Assembly: GCA_010692645.1 (NCBI GenBank)
Contig: JAAHGS010000021.1
Span: forward strand, 51,949 to 115,948
DNA from: Symploca sp. SIO2E9
GTDB lineage: Bacteria > Cyanobacteriota > Cyanobacteriia > Cyanobacteriales > Coleofasciculaceae
Length of the DNA: 64,000 nucleotides
Reading direction: 5' to 3'
Shown: positions 16,104 to 24,708 of the stretch, in pieces
Position numbering within the stretch: position 1 is the stretch's first letter
How the letters are laid out: every line of letters begins with the position of its first letter
The notes under the pieces: generated by a model
The model's input: the letters and a program-made list of their open reading frames with translations, nothing else
The model's database searches: none
Told to the model about the DNA's origin: nothing
Made by a program: the position numbers and the translations under genes

Positions 16104-18629
16104 TCAATCCCCAGATCTTGATGCAGGTGCTTCTGGAGGAGTCACTGGCGCAGTAGTAGTTGGCGCGGGTGCTTTCCTAGCAGCTGGTGGGGCTGGAGGT
16201 GCTACTACGGGTGAAGGTTTCGACGGCTTTTCAACCCTGGGAGCTGGAACTGGCGCTGGCTGTCGTACAGGAGGGGCTGGTTTAGGAGCTGGTCTTACAG
16301 GTGCTGACTGTCTACGAGGAGCTGGTTTAGGAGCTGTTCTTACAGGTGCTGACCGTCTAGGAGCCGTATTTCTGGGAGCCTTGTTTTGCCTAACTTGGCG
16401 ACTAACTGGTCTTGTTGGCTTTCTCTGACTACTAACTGAGCGCCGACGTCGTCTGGTAGTAGTTGAAGCTGCCCTCCGAGAACGGCTTCTGGACTTAGTT
16501 GCAGATTTAGACTTGGGGTACTTTTTGTGCAATACCCGTTTAGGTTTGATAGGCTTGGCTTTAATTACTGCTTCTCGACCTTCTATTTTGCTGGGGCGCT
16601 CAGGAAAAGGCTCAGTCTCTAAATCTTCGATTGCCTCTGCCATGAACTGACGCCAGGTAGAGGCAGCAGTGCCACTGGAACCACGCGTAGGCTTGTTATC
16701 ATCATTACCTAGCCAGACACCTGCCACCAGCTGAGGAATATAGCCAATAAACCAGAGGTCACGAGCTTCATCAGTTGTACCAGTCTTGCCAGCTACAGGT
16801 CTTCCGATGCGAGCAGCACGACCTGTACCAGAACTGACAACGCCTCTGAGCATCCAAGTAGTGATTGCTGCCGTCTCTTCGTCAAGAGCTCGCCGATGCT
16901 GAATTTTCTCTTCGTAAATTACATTACCTTGATGATCCAGAATACGGTCAATGCCATGGGGTTTAGTGTGAATTCCTTGGGCTGCTAGGGTACCATAGGC
17001 GCTGGTTAATTCTAGTAGATTTACCTCAGATGCTCCCAAAGCTAGGGAGTAGGTTGAGTAGAGTTTCGATTCAATACCCATTTTTTTTGCAATTTCGATG
17101 GTTGGCTCCCACCCAATGTCAATTAAAGATTTTAGAGCAACCACGTTGATTGATTTGATCAGTGCTTGACGTATTGAAATCCAACCACGGAAATTGTCAG
17201 AGTAGTTTTTGGGTTCATAGCCATCGACAATATATGGTGCGTCGAGATAGCCTCGATTTGGAGAAATACCTGCAGAGACCGCCGCTGTGTAAACAAAGGT
17301 CTTAAAAGTAGAACCAGGCTGACGCTTAGTCTGGGTGACGCGGTTTAAATAATTGTTGGATTCAAGGTCTTGGAAATCTTTGCCACCAACCATCGCCTTG
17401 ATTTGACCACTACGCGGATCGATTGCCACCAAAGCTGCTTGTCCAAAACGCTGGTAACGACCACTATTTTTAATGGTTTTGTCAACGGCAGCTTCGGCAG
17501 CATCTTGCCAATCTAAATTTAATGTGGTCTCAATAATTAATCCCTTCTTACCCAAAGTTTCTGGGGGGACATACTTGGGCAATTCCTGCTGAATGTATTC
17601 GGTGAAGTAGTAGGCTTCCCTCTCAAGTCGCTTAGGATTGCTGCGCTTTGTATTTAAAGGTGTGGCGATCGCCTCCTTCATTTGCGCTTCAGTGATTTGC
17701 CCATCTCTTTGCATCCGCTCCAGCACCAAATCGCGGCGATTTTTGGCAGCTTTTTCGTTGACAAACGGCGAGTAAACACTAGGAGCTGGCGGCAATCCGG
17801 CAAGCATTGCCATTTCTGGCAGAGTCAGTTCAGATACAGGCTTACTAAAATAAACCCAAGCAGCATCAGCAATTCCGTAAGCCCCTGAACCTAGATAGAC
17901 TAGGTTTAAGTAACGCTCGATGACTTGTTCTTTCTCTAAATCATGCTCAATTTTTTGAGCCATACGCATTTCTTTAAGTTTGCGCCCAAAGCTGCGCTCT
18001 TGGTCAAAGTAGACTATTCTCGCTAGCTGCTGAGTGATGGTGCTACCGCCTTCAACTATTTCCCTAGCCATGAGGTTAGAAATAGCGGCACGGGCGATGC
18101 CTTGGAAATCGACACCATGATGTTTCTCAAAGCGTCGGTCTTCTATAGCAATGAAAGCTTGAATTAAGGGTTCTGGTATTTCCCAAATCTTGAGTGTTTC
18201 CCTAGTTGCTGATCCGGTTTGCTGAATAATTTCCCCGTCTGAGGCTTTGATGGTGATGGTGTCATCCCGGATATAGCTTAAGACATCAGTTGCTGAATCA
18301 GGAAGGTTTCTCTCTAGGGCATAAGCGCCCCAACCAAGAGCGATCGCACCGCCAGTGACGCCCAATCCCAGCCAGAACCAGTAGCGATGATATAGCTGCT
18401 TTGAGCCCCCAAACCTCTCGACTATTTTGCTAGAAAAACTTTTGAGCTTCCCAAGGGTGAGCTCGGTTCCCTCCCGGCAACGCCTCAATAGCAAAAAATG
18501 TGCTCGCGGTTGCTTTTTTTGATTATGTTGTGCGTTACTCTTAGAGGCTGATTCTGATTCTAGTGCTTTGGACACTCCTGAATTAAGCTGGCTCGATATA
18601 TTGTTGTTATTTGGGATGAACTTCGACAC
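16104..18629 (-). CDS. Class A penicillin-binding protein (PBP1A type)
   Basis: Bifunctional peptidoglycan synthase of 841 residues. There is a cytoplasmic basic N-terminus and a membrane helix at about 84-108. The GT51 glycosyltransferase domain has catalytic Glu163 in EDRRF and GGSTITQQLAR. The transpeptidase has active-site Ser440 in STFK (440-443), an SIN motif and K615-TGT. From about residue 690 a Pro/Arg/Ala-rich, low-complexity tail of some 150 residues follows, likely periplasmic and wall-binding. The GTG start has GAGGAG 6 bases upstream. A single gene with a spacer on either side. The tail length and composition are unusual but common in cyanobacterial homologues. Confidence 0.92.
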   Translation of the reverse strand: MSKFIPNNNNISSQLNSGVSKALESESASKSNAQHNQKKQPRAHFLLLRRCREGTELTLGKLKSFSSKIVERFGGSKQLYHRYWFWLGLGVTGGAIALGWGAYALERNLPDSATDVLSYIRDDTITIKASDGEIIQQTGSATRETLKIWEIPEPLIQAFIAIEDRRFEKHHGVDFQGIARAAISNLMAREIVEGGSTITQQLARIVYFDQERSFGRKLKEMRMAQKIEHDLEKEQVIERYLNLVYLGSGAYGIADAAWVYFSKPVSELTLPEMAMLAGLPPAPSVYSPFVNEKAAKNRRDLVLERMQRDGQITEAQMKEAIATPLNTKRSNPKRLEREAYYFTEYIQQELPKYVPPETLGKKGLIIETTLNLDWQDAAEAAVDKTIKNSGRYQRFGQAALVAIDPRSGQIKAMVGGKDFQDLESNNYLNRVTQTKRQPGSTFKTFVYTAAVSAGISPNRGYLDAPYIVDGYEPKNYSDNFRGWISIRQALIKSINVVALKSLIDIGWEPTIEIAKKMGIESKLYSTYSLALGASEVNLLELTSAYGTLAAQGIHTKPHGIDRILDHQGNVIYEEKIQHRRALDEETAAITTWMLRGVVSSGTGRAARIGRPVAGKTGTTDEARDLWFIGYIPQLVAGVWLGNDDNKPTRGSSGTAASTWRQFMAEAIEDLETEPFPERPSKIEGREAVIKAKPIKPKRVLHKKYPKSKSATKSRSRSRRAASTTTRRRRRSVSSQRKPTRPVSRQVRQNKAPRNTAPRRSAPVRTAPKPAPRRQSAPVRPAPKPAPPVRQPAPVPAPRVEKPSKPSPVVAPPAPPAARKAPAPTTTAPVTPPEAPASRSGD

Positions 18630-19114
18630 TGTAACTCCTCACTTACACCACAATCGCGCCGGACTTTTTGTTAATCTTAAGGCTTGTAATCAGAATCTGT
18701 GTTCACTAATAATTTCCCTTATAGTGTCAGTTACCTTATAGTGTCAGTATCAATCCGGATAAATTACCAGTGTCAACTCTTCTGTAGCAAAAAGCTACCC
18801 TCAAATTGTATCGCACTGCTTTAATTGTGGACTTGTAAATGGTCTCACCTACAAGGTAATGGGGCTCCCCGCCCCCAGAACCTCATGTTATTGTGAATTC
18901 CTGTAACTCCTGTGTTGAGTTGATCATTTTTCCCTCTCCAGCAGCTACAGATCCTTACTCTAAACTGCCCCCAATACCTTACCCACCCAACTAAATCACC
19001 TAACTTAACTTGAACTTTGCCGAAGCCAATTCCTAGAATTAATTAGTTAAGACTATAATCAATTCGCAAATCTCATCGGATTGCTATAGGTTACTCTGAT
19101 ACTTAGAAACTTCT
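18630..19114. other. 485-base spacer between divergent PBP1A and radical SAM genes
   Basis: No ORF of interest is present. It contains a direct repeat of TATAGTGTCAGT (about 18720-18748), a GGGGCTCCCCGCCCCC block near 18861-18876 that can fold, and AT-rich sequence before 19115. It probably holds both divergent promoters. No other structure was seen. Confidence 0.5.
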
Positions 19115-20746
19115 GTGAATCCTGCTGTATTTGCCTCCGAACGCTTACTCTTTATACCAGCCACTCCAGAGGCTGGTGCTATACCTTTGATTTTTGCTTT
19201 CCCTAATGAATACAGCATCGGTATTACTAGCCTTGGCTATCAGATAGTTTGGGCAAATCTGGCATCAAGAAGGGATCTGCAAGTTAGTCGTTTGTTCACT
19301 GATTGCTATGAGCATTTGCCAAGGCATTCGGAATTGTTGGGATTTTCTTTGTCATGGGAACTTGATTATGTCAATATTCTGCAACTGCTGGAATTTCTGG
19401 AGATCCCTTTGAGATCAGCGGCTCGCAGTGATCACCACCCTCTGATCTTTGCTGGTGGTCCATTAGTGACTGCTAATCCAGAACCCTTGGCTGATTTCTT
19501 TGATGTGATTTTGCTCGGAGACGGGGAAAATCTACTGCATAATTTCATTGACGCCTATAAAGAAGTCCGTAGTGCTGATCGTCAGACTAAACTGCGACGT
19601 TTAGCGCAGGTGAGTGGGGTCTATGTACCCCAATTCTATGAGGTAACTTACCAGGATCCAACTGGCGCGATCGCTTCAATTCAACCAGTAGATGCAGAGA
19701 TTCCTTCCAGAGTAGAAAAACAGACTTACCGAGGCAATACCCTATCTGCTTCGACGGTAGTTACTCAGAAAGCTGCTTGGGAAAATATCTACATGGTGGA
19801 AGTGGTGCGCAGTTGCCCAGAGATGTGTCGCTTCTGTTTGGCAAGTTATCTTACTCTGCCGTTTCGCACCGCCAGCCGAGAAGATTTTTTAATTCCAGCA
19901 ATTACAAAGGGTTTGGAAGTAACTGATCGAATTGGCTTACTGGGGGCATCTGTAACCCAGCATCCAGAGTTTGAAGCCTTACTAGATTACCTGGCGCAGC
20001 CTCAACATGATGGGCTACGACTTTCGATCTCCTCGATAAGGACAAACACACTTACCGAGAAACTAGCGACGACTCTGGCAAAAAGAGACTCTCGTTCGAT
20101 CACAATCGCAGTGGAAAGTGGCTCACAACGATTACGTCAGATTATTAATAAGAAGCTGAAAAACGAAGAAATCATCCAAGCGGCAATCAATGCTAAAGCA
20201 GGTGGCTTGAAAAGCTTGAAACTCTACGGCATGGTAGGGGTTCCGGGTGAACAGATGTCGGATGTGGAGCAGACAGTAACGATGATGCAAGAAATCAAGA
20301 AGGCTGTTCCTGGTTTGCGCTTGACTCTGGGCTGTAGTACTTTTGTTCCAAAAGCTCATACCCCCTTTCAGTGGTTTGGGGTGAATCGCCAAGCTGAGAA
20401 GCGACTGAAGTTTTTGAATAAGCATTTGCGGTCGCAAGGCATAAACTTAAGGGCAGAAAGCTATAATTGGTCAGTAATTCAGGCGTTAATTTCCAGAGGT
20501 GATCGTCGTTTATCTCATCTGCTGGAACTAGCGAGATACTATGGAGAGTCTTTAGGCAGTTTTCGCCGTGCCTTCAAAGAGTTAAAGGGACAACTGCCGG
20601 AACTAGATTTTTACGTCCATGCCGATTGGTCAACTCAACAGGTATTGCCATGGAGTCACCTACAGGGACCACTGCCTCAGACAACATTGCTTAAGCACCG
20701 GGAGATGGCAGTATCTGAGTGGGAGGTTTTGGAGAGTTCTATCTAG
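19115..20746 (+). CDS. B12-binding-type radical SAM protein
   Basis: A 543-residue enzyme with an N-terminal cobalamin-binding-like region (about 20-190, with FAFPNEYSIGITSLGYQ and GGPLVTANPEP...LGDGE). The radical SAM core follows, with cluster motif C234-x3-C238-x2-C241 (CPEMCRFC), and then barrel strands with ESGSQRLR and GVPGE. It resembles the large group annotated as 'radical SAM protein', distant from MiaB and HpnJ-type enzymes, often kept in one copy in cyanobacteria. The substrate is unknown. GTG start at 19115 with no strong Shine-Dalgarno sequence; the next in-frame ATG would remove conserved sequence. A monocistronic gene followed by tandem repeats. Confidence 0.8.
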   Translation: MNPAVFASERLLFIPATPEAGAIPLIFAFPNEYSIGITSLGYQIVWANLASRRDLQVSRLFTDCYEHLPRHSELLGFSLSWELDYVNILQLLEFLEIPLRSAARSDHHPLIFAGGPLVTANPEPLADFFDVILLGDGENLLHNFIDAYKEVRSADRQTKLRRLAQVSGVYVPQFYEVTYQDPTGAIASIQPVDAEIPSRVEKQTYRGNTLSASTVVTQKAAWENIYMVEVVRSCPEMCRFCLASYLTLPFRTASREDFLIPAITKGLEVTDRIGLLGASVTQHPEFEALLDYLAQPQHDGLRLSISSIRTNTLTEKLATTLAKRDSRSITIAVESGSQRLRQIINKKLKNEEIIQAAINAKAGGLKSLKLYGMVGVPGEQMSDVEQTVTMMQEIKKAVPGLRLTLGCSTFVPKAHTPFQWFGVNRQAEKRLKFLNKHLRSQGINLRAESYNWSVIQALISRGDRRLSHLLELARYYGESLGSFRRAFKELKGQLPELDFYVHADWSTQQVLPWSHLQGPLPQTTLLKHREMAVSEWEVLESSI

Positions 20747-20761
20747 AGGGGGAGAGGGGGG

Positions 20762-20820
20762 GATGGGGAGATGGGGAGATGGGGAGATGGGGAGATGGGG
20801 AGATGGGGAGATGGGGAGAT
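20762..20820 (+). repeat. Octamer tandem repeat GATGGGGA, about seven units
   Basis: Perfect period-8 GATGGGGA units lie just after the radical SAM gene stop. They are followed by CTTCTGCCTCCTGCC heptamers (20838-20865). The same octamer appears degenerate at 21799-21849 and 22785-22863. Purine-rich on the plus strand. ORFs reading MGRWGDGE are artefacts. Confidence 0.9.
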
Positions 20821-20907
20821 GATTTTTATGAACCTTCTGCCTCCTGCCTCCTGCCTTCTGCCTTTCCTGGGGGGATGGCTCGGGGGGAAGAGGATTTTAC
20901 AGAGAAG

Positions 20908-21115
20908 TAAGCAAAGCCCACGTCTTTCAAGCGTGGGATGTAGCGCTAAGGCTTTTAAGCCGCGTTAGCTGTTTGGTTGATCTTCGATTGTAGACATACT
21001 ATCATTATTAAAAGGGTTGGGAGTTCAACCCTAGGCGTAGGAGATGTTAGACAGGCTGTGCCTGCAATCTCTGCTTGATGCCTGAATCCCACGAATTCAA
21101 TTCGTGGGAGTGGCT
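20908..21115. mobile_element. Possible IS200/IS605-type remnant or palindrome-bounded element
   Basis: About 208 bases are bounded by two subterminal palindromes: CCCACG-tctttcaag-CGTGGG (about 20916-20937) and CCCACGAATTCAATTCGTGGG (about 21088-21108). Between them are further foldable stretches (AAGGCTTTTAAGCCG) and no coding sequence. Short non-coding segments bounded by unpaired hairpin ends are what IS200/IS605-derived elements (PATEs) leave in cyanobacteria. Family assignment is an inference; the tnpA/tnpB genes are absent. Confidence 0.35.
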
Positions 21116-21125
21116 CAAAGGGATA

Positions 21126-21758
21126 TCAGCCACTCAACCAGGTAATCGCTTGTCGAATCCAATCTTCAGCATTTTTACTTTTCGTTAGCTGAGTATCCTG
21201 GCTGAGAGCCTCTAGTGCTTGGGTAATCTCTTGGTTTTCATAACCCAAAGCCAATAGGGTCATCTCTACATCTTCTATAATTGCTGATACTGGGCCTGTT
21301 GAGGAGGCTGCTGTCTCTACTCCAGCTAGCTGTCGCCATTGAGCCAGTTTGGTTTTTAGTTCTAAGGCAATACGTTCAGCGGTTTTGCTGCCTACACCGG
21401 GAGTTTTAGATAAGGCGCGAATATTACCTGTAACAATCGCTTGTACTAAATTGGGCAGCCCCAGGGTATCAATCAAAGCGATTCCCAGTTGATTTCCAAT
21501 CCCACTCACACTCACCAACTGGCGAAACAAATCTCGCTCTGCTGCCGAGGCAAAGCCGTAGAGAACCTGTTGCTCTTCACGAATTTGTAAGTGAGTAAAA
21601 ATTTGTACTTGTTCTGGCGAATTTACTGCTAGTTGCTGTGAAAAACGCTTGGGAATTTGCAGTTCATATCCAATTTGGTTAACTTCCAAAATCAGCGTGA
21701 CACGATTACTAGTGCTTTTTTCAATGCTTGCTATTGTTCCCTTGAGATAGCTGATCAT
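21126..21758 (-). CDS. ruvA: Holliday junction branch-migration protein RuvA
   Basis: A 210-residue DNA-binding subunit that tetramerises on Holliday junctions and recruits RuvB. It has an N-terminal OB fold (MISYLKGTI...). Two helix-hairpin-helix motifs follow, LVSVSGIGNQLGIALID (about 77-93) and LSKTPGVGSKTAERIALELK (split as LSKTPGVG and KTAERIALEL, about 112-131). The C-terminal domain III includes ALGYENQEI. The length is normal. The ruvC/ruvB genes are not adjacent, as usual in cyanobacteria. It is followed on the plus-strand side by the palindromic element at 20908-21115. Confidence 0.95.
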   Translation of the reverse strand: MISYLKGTIASIEKSTSNRVTLILEVNQIGYELQIPKRFSQQLAVNSPEQVQIFTHLQIREEQQVLYGFASAAERDLFRQLVSVSGIGNQLGIALIDTLGLPNLVQAIVTGNIRALSKTPGVGSKTAERIALELKTKLAQWRQLAGVETAASSTGPVSAIIEDVEMTLLALGYENQEITQALEALSQDTQLTKSKNAEDWIRQAITWLSG

Positions 21759-21798
21759 TTAGTTAAGTTGTCACACCTTTAACTTGCATCTTTAGCAT

Positions 21799-21849
21799 AG
21801 AGGGAGAGGGGGAGATGAGGGGATGGGGAGATGGGGGGATGGGGAGAGG
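21799..21849 (+). repeat. G/A-rich degenerate tandem repeat
   Basis: GAGGGGGAGATGAGGGGATGGGG-type sequence, shown only in part, made of the same GATGGGG(A/G) units as 20762-20820 but less regular. Located in the spacer between ruvA and spp; no other feature was seen there. Confidence 0.75.
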
Positions 21850-21949
21850 TTTTTGATGAAATTTTTGCCCTCTACCCTGTGCGTCGAAGCCTTTCTGGTT
21901 AGGGTTTTTCTCAAAAAGTCGAAAGTGTTATTTAGATACACAACGGCTT

Positions 21950-22705
21950 TTAATTCTTAAGAAAACCAAAGTGATTTAAACCCTCGATTATACCACCTGA
22001 ACACTGAGCTTGAGCTAGATAGCGGTAATCAGTTTGGTTGGCTTGATACCACTGGCGAAGTTCTGGGCGTGCGTTACCGACAATAATGCCCCGCTCTTCT
22101 CCTACACTAAAAAGGGCAATATCATTACCTGAATCACCACAAACTACGGTTTGCTTGGCGTCAACTCCCCACTTTTGTCGCAGAAATTGCACGGCTAGAC
22201 CTTTATCTCCCTTAATTGGCAAGATGTCAAGGTCTTTATCACCACTGTAGACTAGTTTAAAGTTCAGGTCTTTTGCTTGCAGTGCTGATTCTAGTTGAGG
22301 TAAAACTTCTGTAGCTGCTTGTGGAGTAAGATAATAGCTAACTTTGAAGGGGCGCTGTTCTGAGTGTGGTTGAGGAACTAAATCAGAATAGTTGGCAGCG
22401 CAGGCTACTACTTGTTCCCGGTTCCATTTCTCGGAGAGTACTTGCGCCCATTCTGGAGAGAAGTTATCTTCACTGGGATTAAAATAAATTTCTGTGCCCA
22501 CAGCGGTGACGAGGGCATCCGGTGTCAGTAAAGGTTTTTCGGTTGTCAGTTGTCGGTAGAGGAAGAGCGATCGCCCAGTAGCATAAACTATTTTTGTCCC
22601 ATGATCCTGGCGATGTTGACTCAGTTTCTGATTAAGCTCTTTGAGAGCAGTGTCATCGCCTACGAGGGTATTGTCTAAGTCGGTTACGAATAAAAACGCG
22701 GTCAC
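21950..22705 (-). CDS. spp: Sucrose-phosphate phosphatase (HAD superfamily)
   Basis: A 251-residue hydrolase that removes phosphate from sucrose 6-phosphate, the last step of sucrose synthesis, an osmoprotectant route in cyanobacteria. The HAD motifs are DLDNTLVGDD (motif I, Asp9 nucleophile region), TGRS (motif II), the Lys in KGD and CGDSGNDIALF (motifs III/IV, Mg binding). The cap domain is C2B-like. The family is sometimes fused to sucrose-phosphate synthase, but here it is separate. GTG start with GAGG upstream. It could be confused with glucosylglycerol- or mannosyl-phosphate phosphatases, though motif spacing favours SPP. Confidence 0.85.
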   Translation of the reverse strand: MTAFLFVTDLDNTLVGDDTALKELNQKLSQHRQDHGTKIVYATGRSLFLYRQLTTEKPLLTPDALVTAVGTEIYFNPSEDNFSPEWAQVLSEKWNREQVVACAANYSDLVPQPHSEQRPFKVSYYLTPQAATEVLPQLESALQAKDLNFKLVYSGDKDLDILPIKGDKGLAVQFLRQKWGVDAKQTVVCGDSGNDIALFSVGEERGIIVGNARPELRQWYQANQTDYRYLAQAQCSGGIIEGLNHFGFLKN

Positions 22706-22784
22706 AGCAACCTCTGAAAGTGCTTGCAGTCTGACTACTGCACTATTGTCCTACAAAGTTGTACCTAATTGAGGGGTTAATTGA

Positions 22785-22915
22785 AGAGAGGGGGAGAGGG
22801 GGAGATGGGGGGATGGGGAGAGGGGGAGATGGGGGGATGGGGAGAGGGGGAGATGGGGAGATGAATATTCTGCCTGCTGCCTGCTGCCTGCTGCCTGCTG
22901 CCTGCTGCCTTCTGC
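22785..22915 (+). repeat. Composite tandem repeats: GGGGAGAT units then CTGCCTG heptamers
   Basis: 22785-22863 has G/A-rich units of period 8 and longer mixed periods. 22867-22915 has about six heptamers CTGCCTG/CTGCCTT. The order (G-rich octamers, then pyrimidine-rich heptamers) is the same as at 20762-20865, so the two blocks travel together. Situated 120 bases upstream of the MFS gene start. Confidence 0.85.
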
Positions 22916-23038
22916 CGGAGAAGGGGAGACTTTTGGGAAGGGAATTTAGATCCTCTTGCCTCAAAAACGATTATTCTGTATCTCGTCCGAGTGAAATCTG
23001 CTGTAAGTCGGTGCTATTTATCCTTAGGGGGGATCTGC

Positions 23039-24283
23039 ATGTTCAAACAAAAGCTAAAGTCTTTTTTACCACATCTCAGGCATGAGGTTTGGATTCTGGC
23101 TGCTGGTCGATTATTATCTCAAATTGGCACTGGTTTTACTCTATTTTATGCCCCAATCTTTTTTGTCAATCAGGTTGGTTTTTCAGCGACAGCTGTAGGA
23201 ATTGCTCTGGGCAGCAGTTCAATTTCTGGAGTAGTTGGTCGTTTTCTGGGAGGGGCATTTAGTGATTCTCAATTTTGGGGGCGTAGAGGGACATTATTAC
23301 TCTCAGCAGCAGTTTCTGCTTTGGCTGATTTGGTATTAGCTCTAACCTATAATTTTCCTACTTTAGTTCTCGGTAATCTGTTAATGGGTTTGGGAATTGG
23401 TTTGTATTGGCCAGCAACTGAAGCGGCAGTTGCTGATTTAACGACTTCTCAAGAGCGTAATGAGGCTTTTGCCGTCACTAGATTAGCAGACAGTTTGGGT
23501 TTGGGAATTGGTGTGATTTTAGGTGGGGCTTTAATTGCCACTTCTGGAAATTATCGCCTCTTGTTTGTGATCGATGGCATTTCTTTTGTTGTTTTCTTTG
23601 CTATTATCTATTTTGCGATCGCTGAAACCTATCATTTCCTAGAAGACGAACAGCAAGCTAATCAAGGTTGGGTAACGGCTTTGAGTGATCAGCGTTTGAT
23701 ACTATTTGTGCTGGTGAATATTCTCTTCACTACCTATATGGCTCAGATTCACAGCACGATACCTCTATATTTCAGTAATTTTGTCTCAATAAAAGATTCA
23801 ATAACTGGCTTGTCACCAACTATCATTAGCAGTCTTTTTACCTGGCATATTGCTTTGGCTGTCCTGCTTCAGTTGCCAGTTGTTCGTTTTCTCTCTCGTT
23901 GGAGTCGTTCCCGCGCTTTGAGCTTCTCGTTATTAATTTGGGCAGGGGGATTTATTCTGGTTTGGGTGACGGGAGTTGCTTCAATGGGTCATTTGATCTG
24001 GGCAATTTTAGCCTTAGGAATATTAGCGATCGCTACAGTTTCTTATACTTCTTTTGCTGTGGCTTTGGTTGTAGATTTAGCACCTGAATCTATGCGTGGG
24101 GTTTATCTGGCGATTAATGCTCAATGTTGGGCAATTGGTTATTTTATTGGGCCTTCTCTGGGAGGTTGGGCATTAGACCAGTCGCCTTACATTGTCCATG
24201 GTTTTTGGTTGATTGTTGCTGCTAGTGTTGTTATTGGTATGCTAATTTTGCAGTACCTCGATAGGGTTTTTAAAAGTTCGTAG
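23039..24283 (+). CDS. Major facilitator superfamily transporter
   Basis: A 415-residue inner-membrane carrier with 12 predicted helices. The motif-A-like loop in the first half is GRFLGGAFSDSQFWGRR (G-x3-D-x2-G-R-R pattern), and the loop between helices 4 and 5 has EAAVADLTTSQERNEAF. ATG 23039 has an excellent AGGGGGGA Shine-Dalgarno sequence 7 bases upstream, so the longer ORF from 22991 is not used. The substrate is unknown; overall form resembles drug/metabolite antiporters. A single gene flanked by repeat blocks. Confidence 0.85.
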   Translation: MFKQKLKSFLPHLRHEVWILAAGRLLSQIGTGFTLFYAPIFFVNQVGFSATAVGIALGSSSISGVVGRFLGGAFSDSQFWGRRGTLLLSAAVSALADLVLALTYNFPTLVLGNLLMGLGIGLYWPATEAAVADLTTSQERNEAFAVTRLADSLGLGIGVILGGALIATSGNYRLLFVIDGISFVVFFAIIYFAIAETYHFLEDEQQANQGWVTALSDQRLILFVLVNILFTTYMAQIHSTIPLYFSNFVSIKDSITGLSPTIISSLFTWHIALAVLLQLPVVRFLSRWSRSRALSFSLLIWAGGFILVWVTGVASMGHLIWAILALGILAIATVSYTSFAVALVVDLAPESMRGVYLAINAQCWAIGYFIGPSLGGWALDQSPYIVHGFWLIVAASVVIGMLILQYLDRVFKSS

Positions 24284-24360
24284 CGGTTGGATTGTTGAGA
24301 GCGCTTCGGAATTTGTAGGTTTAGTTAGGGTTTGCTGAATTAAGTCTGGTGGTAAGGAGA

Positions 24361-24405
24361 GGGAGCTCTTAGCAGGGAGCTCTTAGCAGGGAGTAGGGAT
24401 TAGGG
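24361..24405 (+). repeat. Short tandem repeat AGCAGGGAGCTCTT
   Basis: Two to three units of about 14-15 bases, passing into GGGAGTAGGGATTAGGG heptamer-like sequence. It lies in the 425-base spacer 24284-24708 that also holds hairpin repeat H2 copy 2. The rest of the spacer shows no coding signal. Confidence 0.7.
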
Positions 24406-24570
24406 AAAAGCCGATAGTTCTAAGCCTGATTATCCATGATTAGCTCCAAGATTTTCCTATTAAGTGCAAAGATTTTTAGCCATTGGATGCTATAACGAAG
24501 CACTTGTAAGGGTCAAAAAAGGCTCAAAATTATTGTCTGGTATACCTTCTAGATTAATTCAGCAAGCCCT

Positions 24571-24656
24571 AGTTAATGGTCAAAACTCTTGTGCCTTCTG
24601 CCTCCTGCCTTCTGCCTCCTGCCTTGCTGTTGTGTATTAAAAATGCACAACAGCTT
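24571..24656 (+). repeat. Dispersed hairpin repeat family H2, copy 2
   Basis: The right part of H2: TTAATGGTCAAAACTCTTG, then CTGCCTCCTGCCTT heptamers. The hairpin follows: GCTGTTGTGTAT (24626-24637), loop TAAAA, ATGCACAACAGC (24643-24654), with one G-T pair in the stem. Located 52 bases downstream of the stop of the minus-strand TPR-CHAT gene, where it could act as a transcript end. Confidence 0.75.
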
Positions 24657-24708
24657 ATAATGACCAAAGTTGGGTTTCACTGCGTTCTACCCAACCTACT
24701 TTTATAGG

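Noticed and set aside
20619..20968. Short ORFs reading MGRWGDGE
   Set aside because: They translate the GATGGGGA tandem repeat and are not genes.
22743..23085. ORFs over the repeat block before the MFS gene
   Set aside because: Composed of octamer and heptamer repeats. The MFS gene starts at 23039 in another frame with a strong ribosome site.
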